Assembly: GCA_027600665.1 (NCBI GenBank)
Contig: JADGJL010000473.1
Span: 1 to 17,688, forward strand
Reading direction: 5' to 3'
Source: Irineochytrium annulatum
Taxonomy: Eukaryota; Chytridiomycota; Chytridiomycetes; Chytridiales; Chytridiaceae
Length of the DNA stretch: 17,688 nucleotides
Under the pieces are notes generated by a model. It was not told the origin of the DNA, did no database searches, and worked only from the letters and a program-made list of their open reading frames with translations. The translations under genes and the position numbers were made by a program. Numbering within the stretch: position 1 is the first letter of the stretch; the number at the start of each line of letters is the position of its first letter. This document shows positions 1 through 11,050 of the stretch, piece by piece.

Positions 1-1904
1 GTGGCCGGGGGGCCGGGGGGCACGGGGAGGGTGGCGCGGGTTGGGTCGTTGCGCTGGCGTCGGGGGCGGTGGTTGGGCTATTGACCCGGCTGCCTGGAAC
101 AGGGGGTGGGATGGTGTCGGGCGAGGTCGTCAAGGCGGATGGTTATGATTCGGGCGTGGTCGGCAGTGGCGACGACATGCCTTTGGTCGAGGAGTCGCCG
201 GCGGGGCCGTCAACGGGGCCGCGGCTGTCGCTAGAGTCCGGGCTGGACGCGAAACGACGCGTTGGCCTGCTCGCGCTGCCAGCCGTCGGCATGGCGGCGG
301 CCGACAATCTAGGCCTGCCGCCCGTGAACGCGCTGATGTCGACGGCGAAACGGGCGAACTCGGTCGCGATCCGGAGGATGGTGGAAAAGGTCCGAGGGGA
401 GGTGGAGGGGCTCGAAAGGAGGGCCGGGGTTGCGCTGAAAGGGGTGGCGAAGGTCGTCGGGCAGGATTTAAAGGGCAGTTCGAAATTTGTGAACAGGGTG
501 GCGGAGGGGTCGAAAGAGGTGACGACGTCCTGCAAGTTGGATACCGTCGACGGCAGTCTGTCGCTTGTCGTCGAGTCGGGTGGATTCCTAGATACCGTGA
601 CGGTGCGCTCGGACGTAAAAGTAGATATTGACGATCCGGCTATCGGTGGTGGCGCAACGGCGGCAAGACCAGGTGGCATTCTGAGTGTGATGGAGTGCGA
701 TGACGAGGAGGTGCGTTATAGCTGCTGTTATGCACCGGCCAATACCATTTTGTTGCAAACCAGAACCATAGCGCCGGGACAGCGGCTTTAGCTACTTACC
801 GGTGCGTCGAGGAAGTCAACCGCGTAGTGCTGAGGGTTAGTTGTCATTTGTTGTAACTATAGTGCTTATACATTCATGCTAGATTAGACCGGCGGAGGGG
901 AAAACCACCACACTCACCGTTTACGTCTTGACGTCGTCGTCTGAGTGCGAAGTTACCGTTTTGACATTGAAGTCCTTGTCACTTCACGAGCGGGTCAGCG
1001 ACGTTGGAGATGAAACTCTGTAAGTTTTTTGCGTTGAGACAGCCTGGAGTGATGTGTCGCATATCATGAAGGCTTTCGAACGAGCTAACTATGTCGGGTG
1101 ACCTGTCTTTGGCGGAAATTCACTCCTGGGTCAACCAATGTTTCGACGGCTTGCCGGAAAGGTGTGGTCGGACATTTTCACGCTGTATTATAACATTTCC
1201 ATTCTTAGACCGCCGGTAGTTACTGATGCGCGGGAGGTGAAGTACCTTTTCAGGTCCGCAGCTCTCGGGACTAAAGTGCTATGCCGATTGATGTGAGCGA
1301 AATTTTCCATCCAAATGCTGATGGTTGTTCAGGAAGGGAAAGCTCATCGTTCACTCCGACTCGATTCTCACGATGACGCACATTCGGGAGGGCATGGCAA
1401 CCCTGGCCACTCAACGGCGGCGGGTTGTGGATTTAAACGTTCGTGTGGATAATGTAACCGTTGACCGGCTGCTGGCGACGCTTCTCGAAACACCTGCGCG
1501 GTTCGCCATGCTCGTACGGGAGACCATGCTTGCAGAGGCCGTTCGCGAGGTCCTTGCCTTTAACGGCGGGGATATGGGGTGCGTGGATGAGTACTTGACC
1601 GGATGCATGGAGCGGGATGATAAGGGCAGGCGGGAAATGACGGTGGTGGAGGCGAAGTTAGAGCAGGTTTATAGGTTCGTTTTCCGCACAACGGCATTTT
1701 ATTGTCCTACAGACTTCCCTAACGCTGAACCTAAGGGTAATATGTGATCTCTATGTGAAGGCTTTCTCATTTAGGGCGGTGGATGTGCGGGATAAGGTGC
1801 CGATTCTTATGCAGTTGCTGAGAGATAGACAGGACATCGCGATCGCGACCGGGAACGGCGAGGTGGATTTCTCACGTATAAGGAATTTATTCAATAATGA
1901 TTAA
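1..1904 (+). CDS. BBS7: BBSome subunit BBS7, C-terminal part (5' end outside the window)
   Basis: BBS7 is a subunit of the BBSome, the coat-like complex that moves membrane proteins in and out of cilia. The frame is open from base 3. The first exon encodes a helical/coiled-coil stretch (about 340-520) followed by the gamma-adaptin-ear-like domain, with a conserved-looking TVRSDVKVDI segment. Later exons are about 883 or 888-1019, 1072-1161, 1209-1292, 1333-1674 and 1736-1904. They encode LTLKSLSLHERV, SLAEIHSWV, LPERPPV, the KGKLIVHSDSI segment, and DLYVKAFSFRAVDVRDKVPI near the C-terminus. These follow the order and spacing I recall for animal BBS7. Introns 1020-1071, 1162-1208, 1293-1332 and 1675-1735 join in frame. 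The junction between the first two exons (between about 711 and 887) is not resolved: the first frame stops at 789-791 and no strong GT donor keeps both flanks in full. The beta-propeller lies mostly upstream of the window. Family assignment rests on remembered sequence similarity. Confidence 0.82.
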
Positions 1905-2025
1905 TCGTGCGCATATTGGCCCGTTGATCTTGAAGTAGCGTGTGGCCCTCCAGGCCGTACAAACAGGTAGATCAAGCGCGCTTGAAGATTTATTGGGCAG
2001 TCAATTCTCAGCGAAATCTCACTCA

Positions 2026-3829
<1,804 letters not shown>

Positions 3830-3854
3830 TGATTTCTGTCTATTACTTTTATTA

Positions 3855-3860
3855 AATAAA
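3855..3860 (+). promoter_or_regulatory. Polyadenylation signal AATAAA of RPT2
   Basis: AATAAA lies 25 bp after the RPT2 stop codon, at the usual place for a fungal 3'-end signal. It directly abuts the upstream in-frame ATG (3861) of the next gene, which argues that NAF1 translation starts at the later ATG. Confidence 0.6.
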
Positions 3861-3926
3861 ATGAAGCATACCATTGCCCTGTTGCACAAGATCAATGGAA
3901 ATGACAATTTGTTGTCATTTTCCTTC

Positions 3927-5863
3927 ATGTCCACTCCTGCGCCTGCGCTGCTTCCAGCACTCCCAGCGATGGACTGCCAGCAACCGCTGGCAGTGTCGCA
4001 GCTGCAGGAGATGCTACAAGTTCAAGAGCAGCCTCAACAGCTGCAGCACGTCAACGACGAAGATGAGGAGGAGGGGGCCATCTCTGAGGACGATGCCGTC
4101 TATTATGAAGCTGAGGACGAGAAGATGAGGCCGCCGCCTGGCTTCAACCAGGGCGTTGCCATGGATGTTGCCTTGATCATGGAAAACCTCGTCACTGTTA
4201 CTGAGGTTAAAGCGGTCCTGAAGCCTGGTGATTTCTCTCTCGACCGGAAGCCGGAAGGAGACGACGATACGGACAGCAACTTCAGTTTCTCGTCGGTGGA
4301 AGAGGAGCCTCAGCCTGTAACAGAGAGGACGAAGAAAGTAAAGGCCGAGATCAACGAGGACGACGAGGACGGCGTGCCGTCACTGAATGCGCCAAAAACG
4401 AAGAATGAAGTCGATGTGAGTTACAGCGATGATCCTTGAAGGCTGCTGACGCTCAGTAGAATCCTTTGGGCATCCCTGAGCATGTTGACCTTGAGACGAT
4501 CGAAATAGCCTCAGACGCTCCTCTTAACGCCATGGGTGTAATCATAGCTCACGTGGAGGGCCAAGTTGTCATCGAGTCGAAGCTGGGAGGCGAGGTTAAG
4601 GTGCTGGACGCCGGGACTGTCCTCGTCATGTCAGACCGGAGGGTAATGGGACGGATATATGAGACTTTCGGACCTGTCGCGAGGCCGCTCTATTCGGTCA
4701 GCGTTAAAAAGTCGATGGAGGCGGGCTTCCCCGTCGGTGCGGAAGTTTACTTCGTGCCCGAGCTGGCGAAGTTCGTTTTCACCGCTCAGATTCGGGCGAT
4801 GAAGGGGTCGGATGCGTCGAACTCTTTCGATGAGGAAGTCGGCGATGACGTAAGCATATTTACCAGTCGCGTCCGACCGACGCTTTAAGGGTCTTCGTAT
4901 TACAGGAACTAGAATTCTCGGATGACGAGAAGGAGCAGGAGCACAAAAGGGCGTTAAAGGAGGCGCGACGGTCAGGGCTTTTGTTTACTGGCCTCTTTGA
5001 TATGAGCACTGACGTGCTTTAGACATAAGGATCCTGCGGCCCACGGAGCTCACTCAAGTCAGCAATCATTGCCGATTTTTTCTGCGCGAAATAAGACGGA
5101 AGCTGCGAGTGCACCGGCTGATGCAAATCGTCGAGAAGGGCGGCCCGGCTTCGTGAGAGATTCCAATTCCGACGGCAGAGGACGGAGGGGAGCGAGAGGA
5201 CGCGGTTTGGGTCAGTACCATAACGACGTCCCCAGGGATCGCTCGGACTACGGTTCGGATGGCGCACCAAGTCACAACCGCCACCGCCTGCAGTCGCAAC
5301 CGTTCCGTCCGACAGCAACATCACCCAACTTCACGCCTCGGCCACCATATACTATGCAGGGAAGACCAACTCCGATGCATTTTAACATGAACAGTCATGG
5401 ACATCCCGGCGGGAATCCAGCTCCCCAGTACGGCAACATGTATCAACGACCTCCGGGCATGCAACTATCCATGCAGCCACCCATGCAGCCGCAGCCTCCG
5501 GGTGTACAACAACCTATTAGTGGAATGCAGCTTCCGTTGGCACCCACGCTCTCCGCGCCCGCCTTGCCGACAGGAGACGCGTTGTTGCAAATGCTCGCGG
5601 CCAGTGGACTTCAAAATTTGGACGTCGCGGCCCTCTCGCAGCAGATTCAACAACAGCAGCAGCAGCAGCAATATCAGCTGCAGGTTCTACATCAGCAACA
5701 GCAGCAGCAACTACTCTCCGCAGCTATCGCCGTGGCTCAATCGCAGCAATCCCAACAGCAGCCACAGCAATATCCTCAGCAGCCACAACACTTTTACGGG
5801 CAAGGGCAGCCGCCGCAATACACACAAAATCAGAGGCCTAATTATTGGCTGCCGCATCCTTGA
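3927..5863 (+). CDS. NAF1: H/ACA ribonucleoprotein assembly factor NAF1
   Basis: NAF1 is the nuclear factor that holds the place of GAR1 during H/ACA snoRNP (and, in animals, telomerase) assembly. Exons 3927-4415, 4460-4849, 4906-5013 and 5063-5863 give 595 aa. Residues 1-163 are acidic and Gln-rich. Residues about 166-283 form the Gar1/Naf1 beta-barrel core, with the characteristic VVIESKLGG and VLVMSDRRVMGRIYETFGPV segments. Then come the family signature ELEFSDDEKE (about 294-303), a Gly/Arg stretch with RGRRGARGRG near 360, and a long Pro/Gln-rich tail with CAG-type glutamine runs. The exon 2 acceptor is a CAGTAG tandem; the first AG would put a stop in frame, so the second is used. An in-frame ATG at 3861 would add 22 residues, but it overlaps the RPT2 poly(A) signal, so I chose 3927. 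Confidence 0.93.
5645..5800 (+). repeat. CAG/CAA glutamine-codon repeats in the NAF1 C-terminus
   Basis: Runs of CAG and CAA codons encode two main polyglutamine blocks separated by a short YQLQVLH segment, followed by QSQQSQQQPQQ-like sequence. This is part of the disordered NAF1 tail. Such tracts tend to vary in length between strains. Confidence 0.8.
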
Positions 5864-5948
5864 TTTTAATCTTGCTTTTAAGTTAATTCAGCTGTTTATC
5901 ATTTTCATTTTCTGAAACGAAGGCGATATTTCCCTTGCATACATTGCA

Positions 5949-5954
5949 AATAAA
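5949..5954 (+). promoter_or_regulatory. Polyadenylation signal AATAAA of NAF1
   Basis: AATAAA lies 85 bp after the NAF1 stop, in the 226-bp space between the convergent NAF1 and TFIIS genes. Confidence 0.5.
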
Positions 5955-6089
5955 CTGCAAATAAGATCTTCAAGAACAACGAATGTGTAAACCACCTCTC
6001 TCTCATCTTTACGTCCTTCCCACCTTTACTGCTTCGTATACAACGTCCACAGAAGACCGAGCCCGCACTATGTATGTGATAGCAACATT

Positions 6090-7371
6090 TTAGCAAAACT
6101 TCCACTTGTTGCCGCACACGACGCACGTGACGAAGGTCGTCTAATGTAAAACTGGTCAATGATGCCTCAACAAACAAAATCGCCCACCATGGGCTCGTCT
6201 GCACTCCTCGTTTGCTTTTGGTAATACCTCGTTTTCCGTTGCCCACACTTGCCGCACCGGAACGCGTCCGTTTCCGCATCTTGTGGTGGTGCGGTCATGG
6301 AGTCCATCAAGTTCTTCTTTGCCGCCTCCTCCGCTGCCCGTTTCGCATCGTCAGACATGAGATCCTTACCATATCGTTAAATCGAAAGTCAGAAGCATGG
6401 TCAAACCTCAGCCGTCATCGTTACCACAGCGGAGGGCTCGAGTGCTCCATCCAGCAAACTTCGACGAACGCCAGCGTTGTTTTTGAAGTTTGCGACAAGA
6501 ATCCGGAATTGCGACTTATATGTCGGCGTAATCCCCGCGTACTCATTATACAGAGCCTCCTCAATGCTTTGAGCACATTTTAAAATGTGACTCGACTCTA
6601 CATCTTGATCAGACGAAAGCGCCAGTTAGAAGGAAACAGACCATCATCCGATCCGAGACCGACTGCCGCATACATGAGCTCCACGGATTTATCACGCATC
6701 TTGTCCCCAGATCCTTTTAACGTCACGCGGTCGAGTTTGAACGATCGCTCACGGGCTACGGGTGTTGTTGCTGACTGGGGAGAAACGACCCCAGTCGAAT
6801 TCTTCCGATCCGTCGGTACCGTGACTGAAAACATGAGCAAACAAAAACGTTGCCAACCGTGCTCTAGCTCACCTCGCGGCGCCGACGGCTTTCTCTCCAA
6901 AACAGCAGTCGTTTTCGTCTCCGTAACGGTGGTTGTTGTCTCCCCCGCAGCAGAAGTTTCCTTCTTCACAACCACCGAGGTTTTCGTCGCCACAACGCGT
7001 TGCCCGCCGCCGTTCGCCCCATTCGTCTCCTTGCTGACAATCCCCTTCCATTTCGTGATGTAGCCCTTCGTTATCGCCCGAATCTCGTCGTCGCAGTTTT
7101 TGTGTTTCTTCAGGCTGTTGAGAAAGACCCCGACGCTCGTCCGTTTAAGCGACTCGGTTGTTGGTTGAAACTTGTCAAAGTGCTGCAGCACTGTGGCGGC
7201 GAGCTTTTGTGAAATAGAACATCGTTAAGCAAAAAAACAGGGGAATGAACTTTTGTACCTTTAAATCTCCGTCATCCATCGCCTTCTGGATCTGAAAAGC
7301 GGTCTGTCTAACATAAAGATAAAATCATGACATACCTGCTTAACATGGCCTTTAATCTCTTCGTCCAGCAT
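6090..7371 (-). CDS. DST1: Transcription elongation factor TFIIS
   Basis: TFIIS rescues backtracked RNA polymerase II by stimulating cleavage of the nascent RNA. Reading on the minus strand, the exons are 7371-7336, 7291-7259, 7203-6873, 6824-6642, 6603-6407, 6364-6188 and 6140-6090, giving 335 aa (yeast is 309). The N-terminal TFIIS/LW helical bundle covers about residues 1-75. A Thr/Val/Lys-rich linker follows, then the Pol II-binding domain II (about 175-275, with DKSVELMYAAV and SIEEALYNEYAG). The C-terminal zinc ribbon has ligands C297, C300, C325 and C328. The catalytic acidic loop RSADE places Asp316 and Glu317 as in all active TFIIS. The last exon encodes only TTFVTCVVCGNKWKFC. Intron 6825-6872 is 48 nt, a multiple of three with no stop, so retention would add 16 residues in the linker. 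The start codon is the first Met of the conserved DEEIKGHVKQIQKAM helix. Confidence 0.96.
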
Positions 7372-7462
7372 CACGTAGCGCACAAGTGTCAATCCGTGAA
7401 GTTCTTTGCAAGAGGTCTTGGAGTGATGTCAAAAATAGTGGACTCGGTTGAATGCGAACCAG
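7372..7462. promoter_or_regulatory. Short bidirectional promoter of TFIIS and PEX10
   Basis: Only 91 bp separate the divergent start codons of TFIIS (7371, minus) and PEX10 (7463, plus), so both promoters and 5' leaders must share this space or extend into the genes. No clear TATA box is visible. The call is an inference from gene arrangement. Confidence 0.5.
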
Positions 7463-8621
7463 ATGACAACCTCGTTCCCGCCGGCCGGTGCTCCCGAGGT
7501 CCTGAGGCTGCATCAGAAGGATGCCTACTACCTGAAGACCCTGACTGATCGCGTGGCGGGCGTTCTTCGCATCGCGTTCGGTCCTCGATGGATGGTGTCG
7601 CATGCGGTGGAGACCGCTGCGCTATCGACGGCGGCGTACCTAGGCCTGACGACCGCGTTGGGTACGATTTTGGAAGGACAGGGCAGTTTCGTTGATGTGC
7701 GGTTTAGGGAGACAGACTTTGGGGGAGGAATACTGCGATGTTGTTCAAATCGAGCAAAGCTCTGGATCAGTGCCTTCGCGGAAGGTGATCATTACTGTCC
7801 TGCTCTACGTTCTGATTGCGTGCGTAGAAACGAGCTCTGCTGGTTGCTTTGAGTCTTTTGTTTCCATTCGGTGTCGACAAGCTCATCCTGCATTGTAAGG
7901 AGAAAGCTAAAGCCCTCCGGCAGCCAGCAGGTTTACATATCTCAGACGTAATTGCTTCTTATTTTTTATGGCTCTGCGTTTAAACAGACGACGCTTCGTT
8001 AGAGCCTGCACCGTTGAAGTCTCGTGTTATTCTTTTCGTTGCCGACGTTGGCCCTCGTGTTAAAGAGTTCTACTCGCGCTGGCTGAGCCCGTTTCACTTG
8101 GCCGTTTTCTATTTGGTCGGGACGTACTATGACATGACGAAGCGTGCCCTCTCCATATCATTTGTAATCTAACTTCGCACTTTTTTTTGCTAACGCTGCG
8201 AAGTCGTTGACACGGCAACTGTACCCGAATGAAGAGCAACCTGGATATGAAATTCTTGGCATCTTGCTGATGGCGCAGCTTATATATCAAGGCTTGCAAA
8301 GGCAGAAGGCTGAGCCGCAAGATACTTTGCCTGAGAAAGGCGAAGAGCAGGGGTCGATGTAAAATCATTAAGCTTCGTCTCTTTTTAATCAACTGTAGTG
8401 ACGACGGCAGCAACGACCTCGAGGAATTTTCAGCTGAGGAACAACAATCGTTGAAGTGCATCCTCTGCTTGTCTCGCCGGAAGCAATGCACTGCAACGCC
8501 GTGCGGTCATCTCTTTTGCTGGAACTGCATCGCCGATTGGTGCCGGAATAAGCCCGAATGCCCTCTTTGCCGACAGCCTGTTAACATATCGCATTTACTG
8601 AGAGTCACAAACCATCTATGA
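7463..8621 (+). CDS. PEX10: Peroxisome biogenesis RING E3 ligase PEX10
   Basis: PEX10 works with PEX2 and PEX12 as the peroxisomal membrane ubiquitin-ligase complex that recycles the import receptor PEX5. Six exons (7463-7661, 7708-7784, 7828-7930, 7988-8163, 8204-8358, 8399-8621) give 310 aa. The N-terminal Pex2/Pex12 domain is recognisable from [30 protein letters not shown], the [14 protein letters not shown] membrane segment and the [15 protein letters not shown] segment. The C-terminal C3HC4 RING has ligands C257, C260, C272, H274, C277, C280, C291 and C294. The donor of intron 5 could be GTAAAA at 8359 (chosen) or GTCGAT 6 nt earlier; both keep the frame. The start is the first ATG of the open frame. 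Stop codons of PEX10 and the convergent pantothenate synthetase are only 55 bp apart. Confidence 0.95.
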
Positions 8622-8634
8622 GCTCGCCCGGGCT

Positions 8635-8640
8635 TTTATT
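8635..8640 (-). promoter_or_regulatory. Polyadenylation signal AATAAA (minus strand) of the pantothenate synthetase gene
   Basis: TTTATT on the plus strand reads AATAAA on the minus strand, 36 bp after the pantothenate synthetase stop. It sits just past the PEX10 stop, so the two convergent transcripts probably overlap at their 3' ends. Confidence 0.5.
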
Positions 8641-8676
8641 TATAAAAAACCAGTATAATACTTTGATGCATCCGTT

Positions 8677-9765
8677 TTAGTTCTTGCCGTAGCCGCGCAC
8701 GTCTAGTCCCAACAAAATATTATCTATAATTCTTGTCTTCCCCACTTTAATTGCACCGCACATTATGGCACCATCCTTCCCAATCTCGGCCTCCTCGTCG
8801 AGTGAAAGGGGATTGGCGATGCTAACATACTCCAGCGCAACCCTTGATTCGGCCTTGATGACGCGCTCCGCGGCCTGCTGTAAAACAGCGGCCTTTCGTT
8901 CGCCGCGTGAGTACAGGTGACGCGCCGACTCCAGAGCCTTGTACAAGACCGGAGCCACGAAGCGTTCTTCCTCGGATAAATATCGGTTCCGGGATGACAT
9001 GGCGAGCCCGTCAGGTTCCCTAACGGTTTCGCAGATTGCGATCTCAGTCGGTATGCACAGATCTCGCACCATGCTCCTACAGGCACTTCAGATCTTACTA
9101 AAAAATTAGGGGTTTTACCGAATGACAGCGCACTGTTGGCCGTCCTTCTGTCCGAAATCTGCTCATACGTTATTACAGTCCCGTCAAACCGAGCCAGAAC
9201 CTACACGCTGTGGTCGGCTGGATGATGTTAAACAGCTTAGCGACTACCGTTGCCACGCCGCGGAAGAAATGAGGACGGATCATGCCCTCCCTAAGCAGCC
9301 TATTAACACGTACAACTACGCGATAACTCACATCTGATGCGATTTGCCCTTAACCTCCACAAACGTCCCCGTCTGCTTCGACACATCCAATACGATCCCG
9401 GCCGGGTACATCTCCTGCACGGCCGGCGCGAACACGGCGTCTACGCCCATCTTGGCGAGCAGATCGACGTCGGACTCGAACGTTCGCGGATATCGCGCGA
9501 GGTCCTCCGTCGGTGCGAACTGGGCCGGGTTGACGAAGATGGACGCAACGACGCGATCACATTCGCGTCGTGCGTGATGCGCCAGGCTGAGATGGCCTTC
9601 GTGAAGTGCCCCCATCGTCGGAACAAAGCCAACGGTTTCTCCTTTCATCCCCCATCGACTCCTCAGATCGCGGTACTCAGCAATCGTGTTCACTATCTGG
9701 GGCCGTTCCGGCCCGCGAGACGCCGACGACGAGAAGCAACGCAGGAGGGATCTCCTCGCCAGCAT
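8677..9765 (-). CDS. PAN6: Pantothenate synthetase (pantoate--beta-alanine ligase)
   Basis: This enzyme joins pantoate and beta-alanine with ATP to make pantothenate (vitamin B5), the precursor of coenzyme A. Minus-strand exons 9765-9332, 9290-9205, 9158-9119 and 9076-8677 give 319 aa; yeast Pan6 is about 309. The nucleotide-binding signature [10 protein letters not shown] is at residues 49-58. [17 protein letters not shown] follows, then [28 protein letters not shown], and the KMSKS-equivalent MSSRN at 213-217. The third exon is only 40 nt and carries FGQKDGQQ. The first ATG gives [17 protein letters not shown], an Arg/Ser-rich, acid-free start that looks like a mitochondrial targeting sequence; this location is an inference. 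An upstream GTG at 9789 also keeps the frame open but is not a likely start. Confidence 0.97.
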
Positions 9766-9864
9766 GATGGGAGAATTGACAAATGGCACGATTGAGCTTC
9801 ATAACAACGCTAAAGTCGGTCTTTTCATATTAAATAAAGATCAAGCTACGAAGAGCAGCTAAAA

Positions 9865-10656
9865 TTAGACTTCGTCCGCCCAGTCGCCAATATTATCAAG
9901 GTCCAAATCATCGCCGATACTCAAGCTGTTCACGCCGTCATGAACCTCCTCAACTGTGACAACGGGAACTCTTCCTGGGCCGGGCTTCCCTTCGCGAACT
10001 TCACAAGCTTCCTGCTTTCCGGTCCCAGAGTCTCTTTGGTCCGCTTTCGGCCCTAATCGGTCGAACACTGATCCCTTCTTTGCACCGGGACTCCCGTCCC
10101 TGCGTACTTCATCATGACGATATCTTCCCCCACCGCCGCCCCGCTCCCTATCGCCACTCGTCCCCTCTATTTGAATCTCCTCCAGTCTCTGCTTTGGCGG
10201 TCTCGGTTGCCAGTCCGCGCCAGCACCATCACCGGCTCGACCGCCTCCATTACCGCCTCTCCTGGGCGACCCGGGCTGCGGCGACCTCGACATATCCCTA
10301 TTGCCGTTCCCCGACTGGGGCCTCTGCCTTCTCCCCGATCCTCCGCGTTCAATCGCGATCGCGGCGACCTCGACAGCCGCCTTGTTTGATCGCTTCGCCG
10401 GCGACCCCGGGGCGTCTCTCACGAGATCCTGGCTAGCTCCACGGGAGGAGTCGACGCTCCGACGGGGGAGATCCGAGCTTGCGCGACTGCTGGCAGAGCT
10501 CCGGGGACGTTGTCCTCCGCCGCCGTTGCCGCCCCCGCCGCGAGGGGAGGGCGTGCGAGCTGCTGGCAGTACACCGCTTGCTCGCAGGGCCGTACTGACA
10601 TATGTACCGGCGTCCGGGGAGTCCCAGGCGAAGGCTTGGGGGGCGGGTGGGGCCAT
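9865..10656 (-). CDS. Unrecognised disordered Gly/Arg/Ser/Pro-rich protein
   Basis: A single uninterrupted frame of 263 aa, whose ATG has a purine-free but otherwise acceptable context (TTCGATGG). I do not recognise the family. The first 30 residues are Ala/Pro-rich with aromatic residues (AFAWDSPDAGTYVS). The middle is dominated by Gly runs, Arg and Ser-Pro pairs, typical of disordered RNA-binding or phosphorylated proteins. Residues 196-203 read SVFDRLGP, a compact motif that stands out in the low-complexity context. The last 25 residues are acidic and end DDLDLDNIGDWADEV. It lies 99 bp upstream of the pantothenate synthetase start on the same strand and is divergent from the desaturase. 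The antisense strand is also open for long stretches because of the GC-rich bias; minus is preferred because it has an ATG, biased composition and a defined acidic tail. Confidence 0.6.
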   Translation of the reverse strand: MAPPAPQAFAWDSPDAGTYVSTALRASGVLPAARTPSPRGGGGNGGGGQRPRSSASSRASSDLPRRSVDSSRGASQDLVRDAPGSPAKRSNKAAVEVAAIAIERGGSGRRQRPQSGNGNRDMSRSPQPGSPRRGGNGGGRAGDGAGADWQPRPPKQRLEEIQIEGTSGDRERGGGGGRYRHDEVRRDGSPGAKKGSVFDRLGPKADQRDSGTGKQEACEVREGKPGPGRVPVVTVEEVHDGVNSLSIGDDLDLDNIGDWADEV

Positions 10657-11050
10657 CGAAATGCGCAGGTGGCGTCGCAGATCGTTTTCAAATAAAAACT
10701 TTAGAGGGGGAAAACAGCCCCGAACACAAGTAATTTATCTCCTTGACGGGATACTTTAGCCAATGAAGCTCATTATTCAGATCTGTTATCATAGTTCTTC
10801 GCTGTTACCACAACTTACGGGTGTCTTTCGGTTGTCGGAACACGATCTTGGTTTTTGCTCGCCTGATCGTTCGACTCGCCCGCTCGCTAGCCATCAAACA
10901 GGTGAGCCCGTACCCGCCCCTGGCTTCGTTGGACTGCATGCAGGACCGGCCCGCCACCGGATGGCGTCCCGCGGGCCCGTCCCCGCCACAGCCGCATGAA
11001 CACCTAGTTTTCCTGCGCAACTGCGTCCACACGCGCTAAGTGATCATCGA
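10657..11050. promoter_or_regulatory. Divergent intergenic region between the disordered-protein gene and the desaturase
   Basis: A 394-bp space between two divergent start codons, presumed to hold both promoters and leaders. A GTGAGC at 10901, preceded by ACAG, and an ACCTAG at 11002-11007 could bound a leader intron for the desaturase. No protein match is visible. Confidence 0.35.

Noticed and set aside
143..679. 178-codon minus-strand open frame
   Set aside because: It is the antisense shadow of BBS7; the plus strand matches the ear domain and continues through spliced exons.
5397..5915. 172-codon plus-strand open frame
   Set aside because: It is an out-of-frame shadow of the NAF1 C-terminus; the CAG repeats read Ser/Asn there instead of Gln.
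9337..9795. 152-codon plus-strand open frame
   Set aside because: It is antisense to the pantothenate synthetase first exon, which carries the [10 protein letters not shown] signature.
10301..10759. 152-codon plus-strand open frame
   Set aside because: It is antisense to the disordered-protein gene in GC-rich sequence, with no start context or family signature.
10763..11039. Extra upstream coding exon of the desaturase
   Set aside because: Several overlapping frames are open here, but an in-frame stop at 10997 precedes ATG 11051 and no family similarity extends upstream. A leader intron remains possible.
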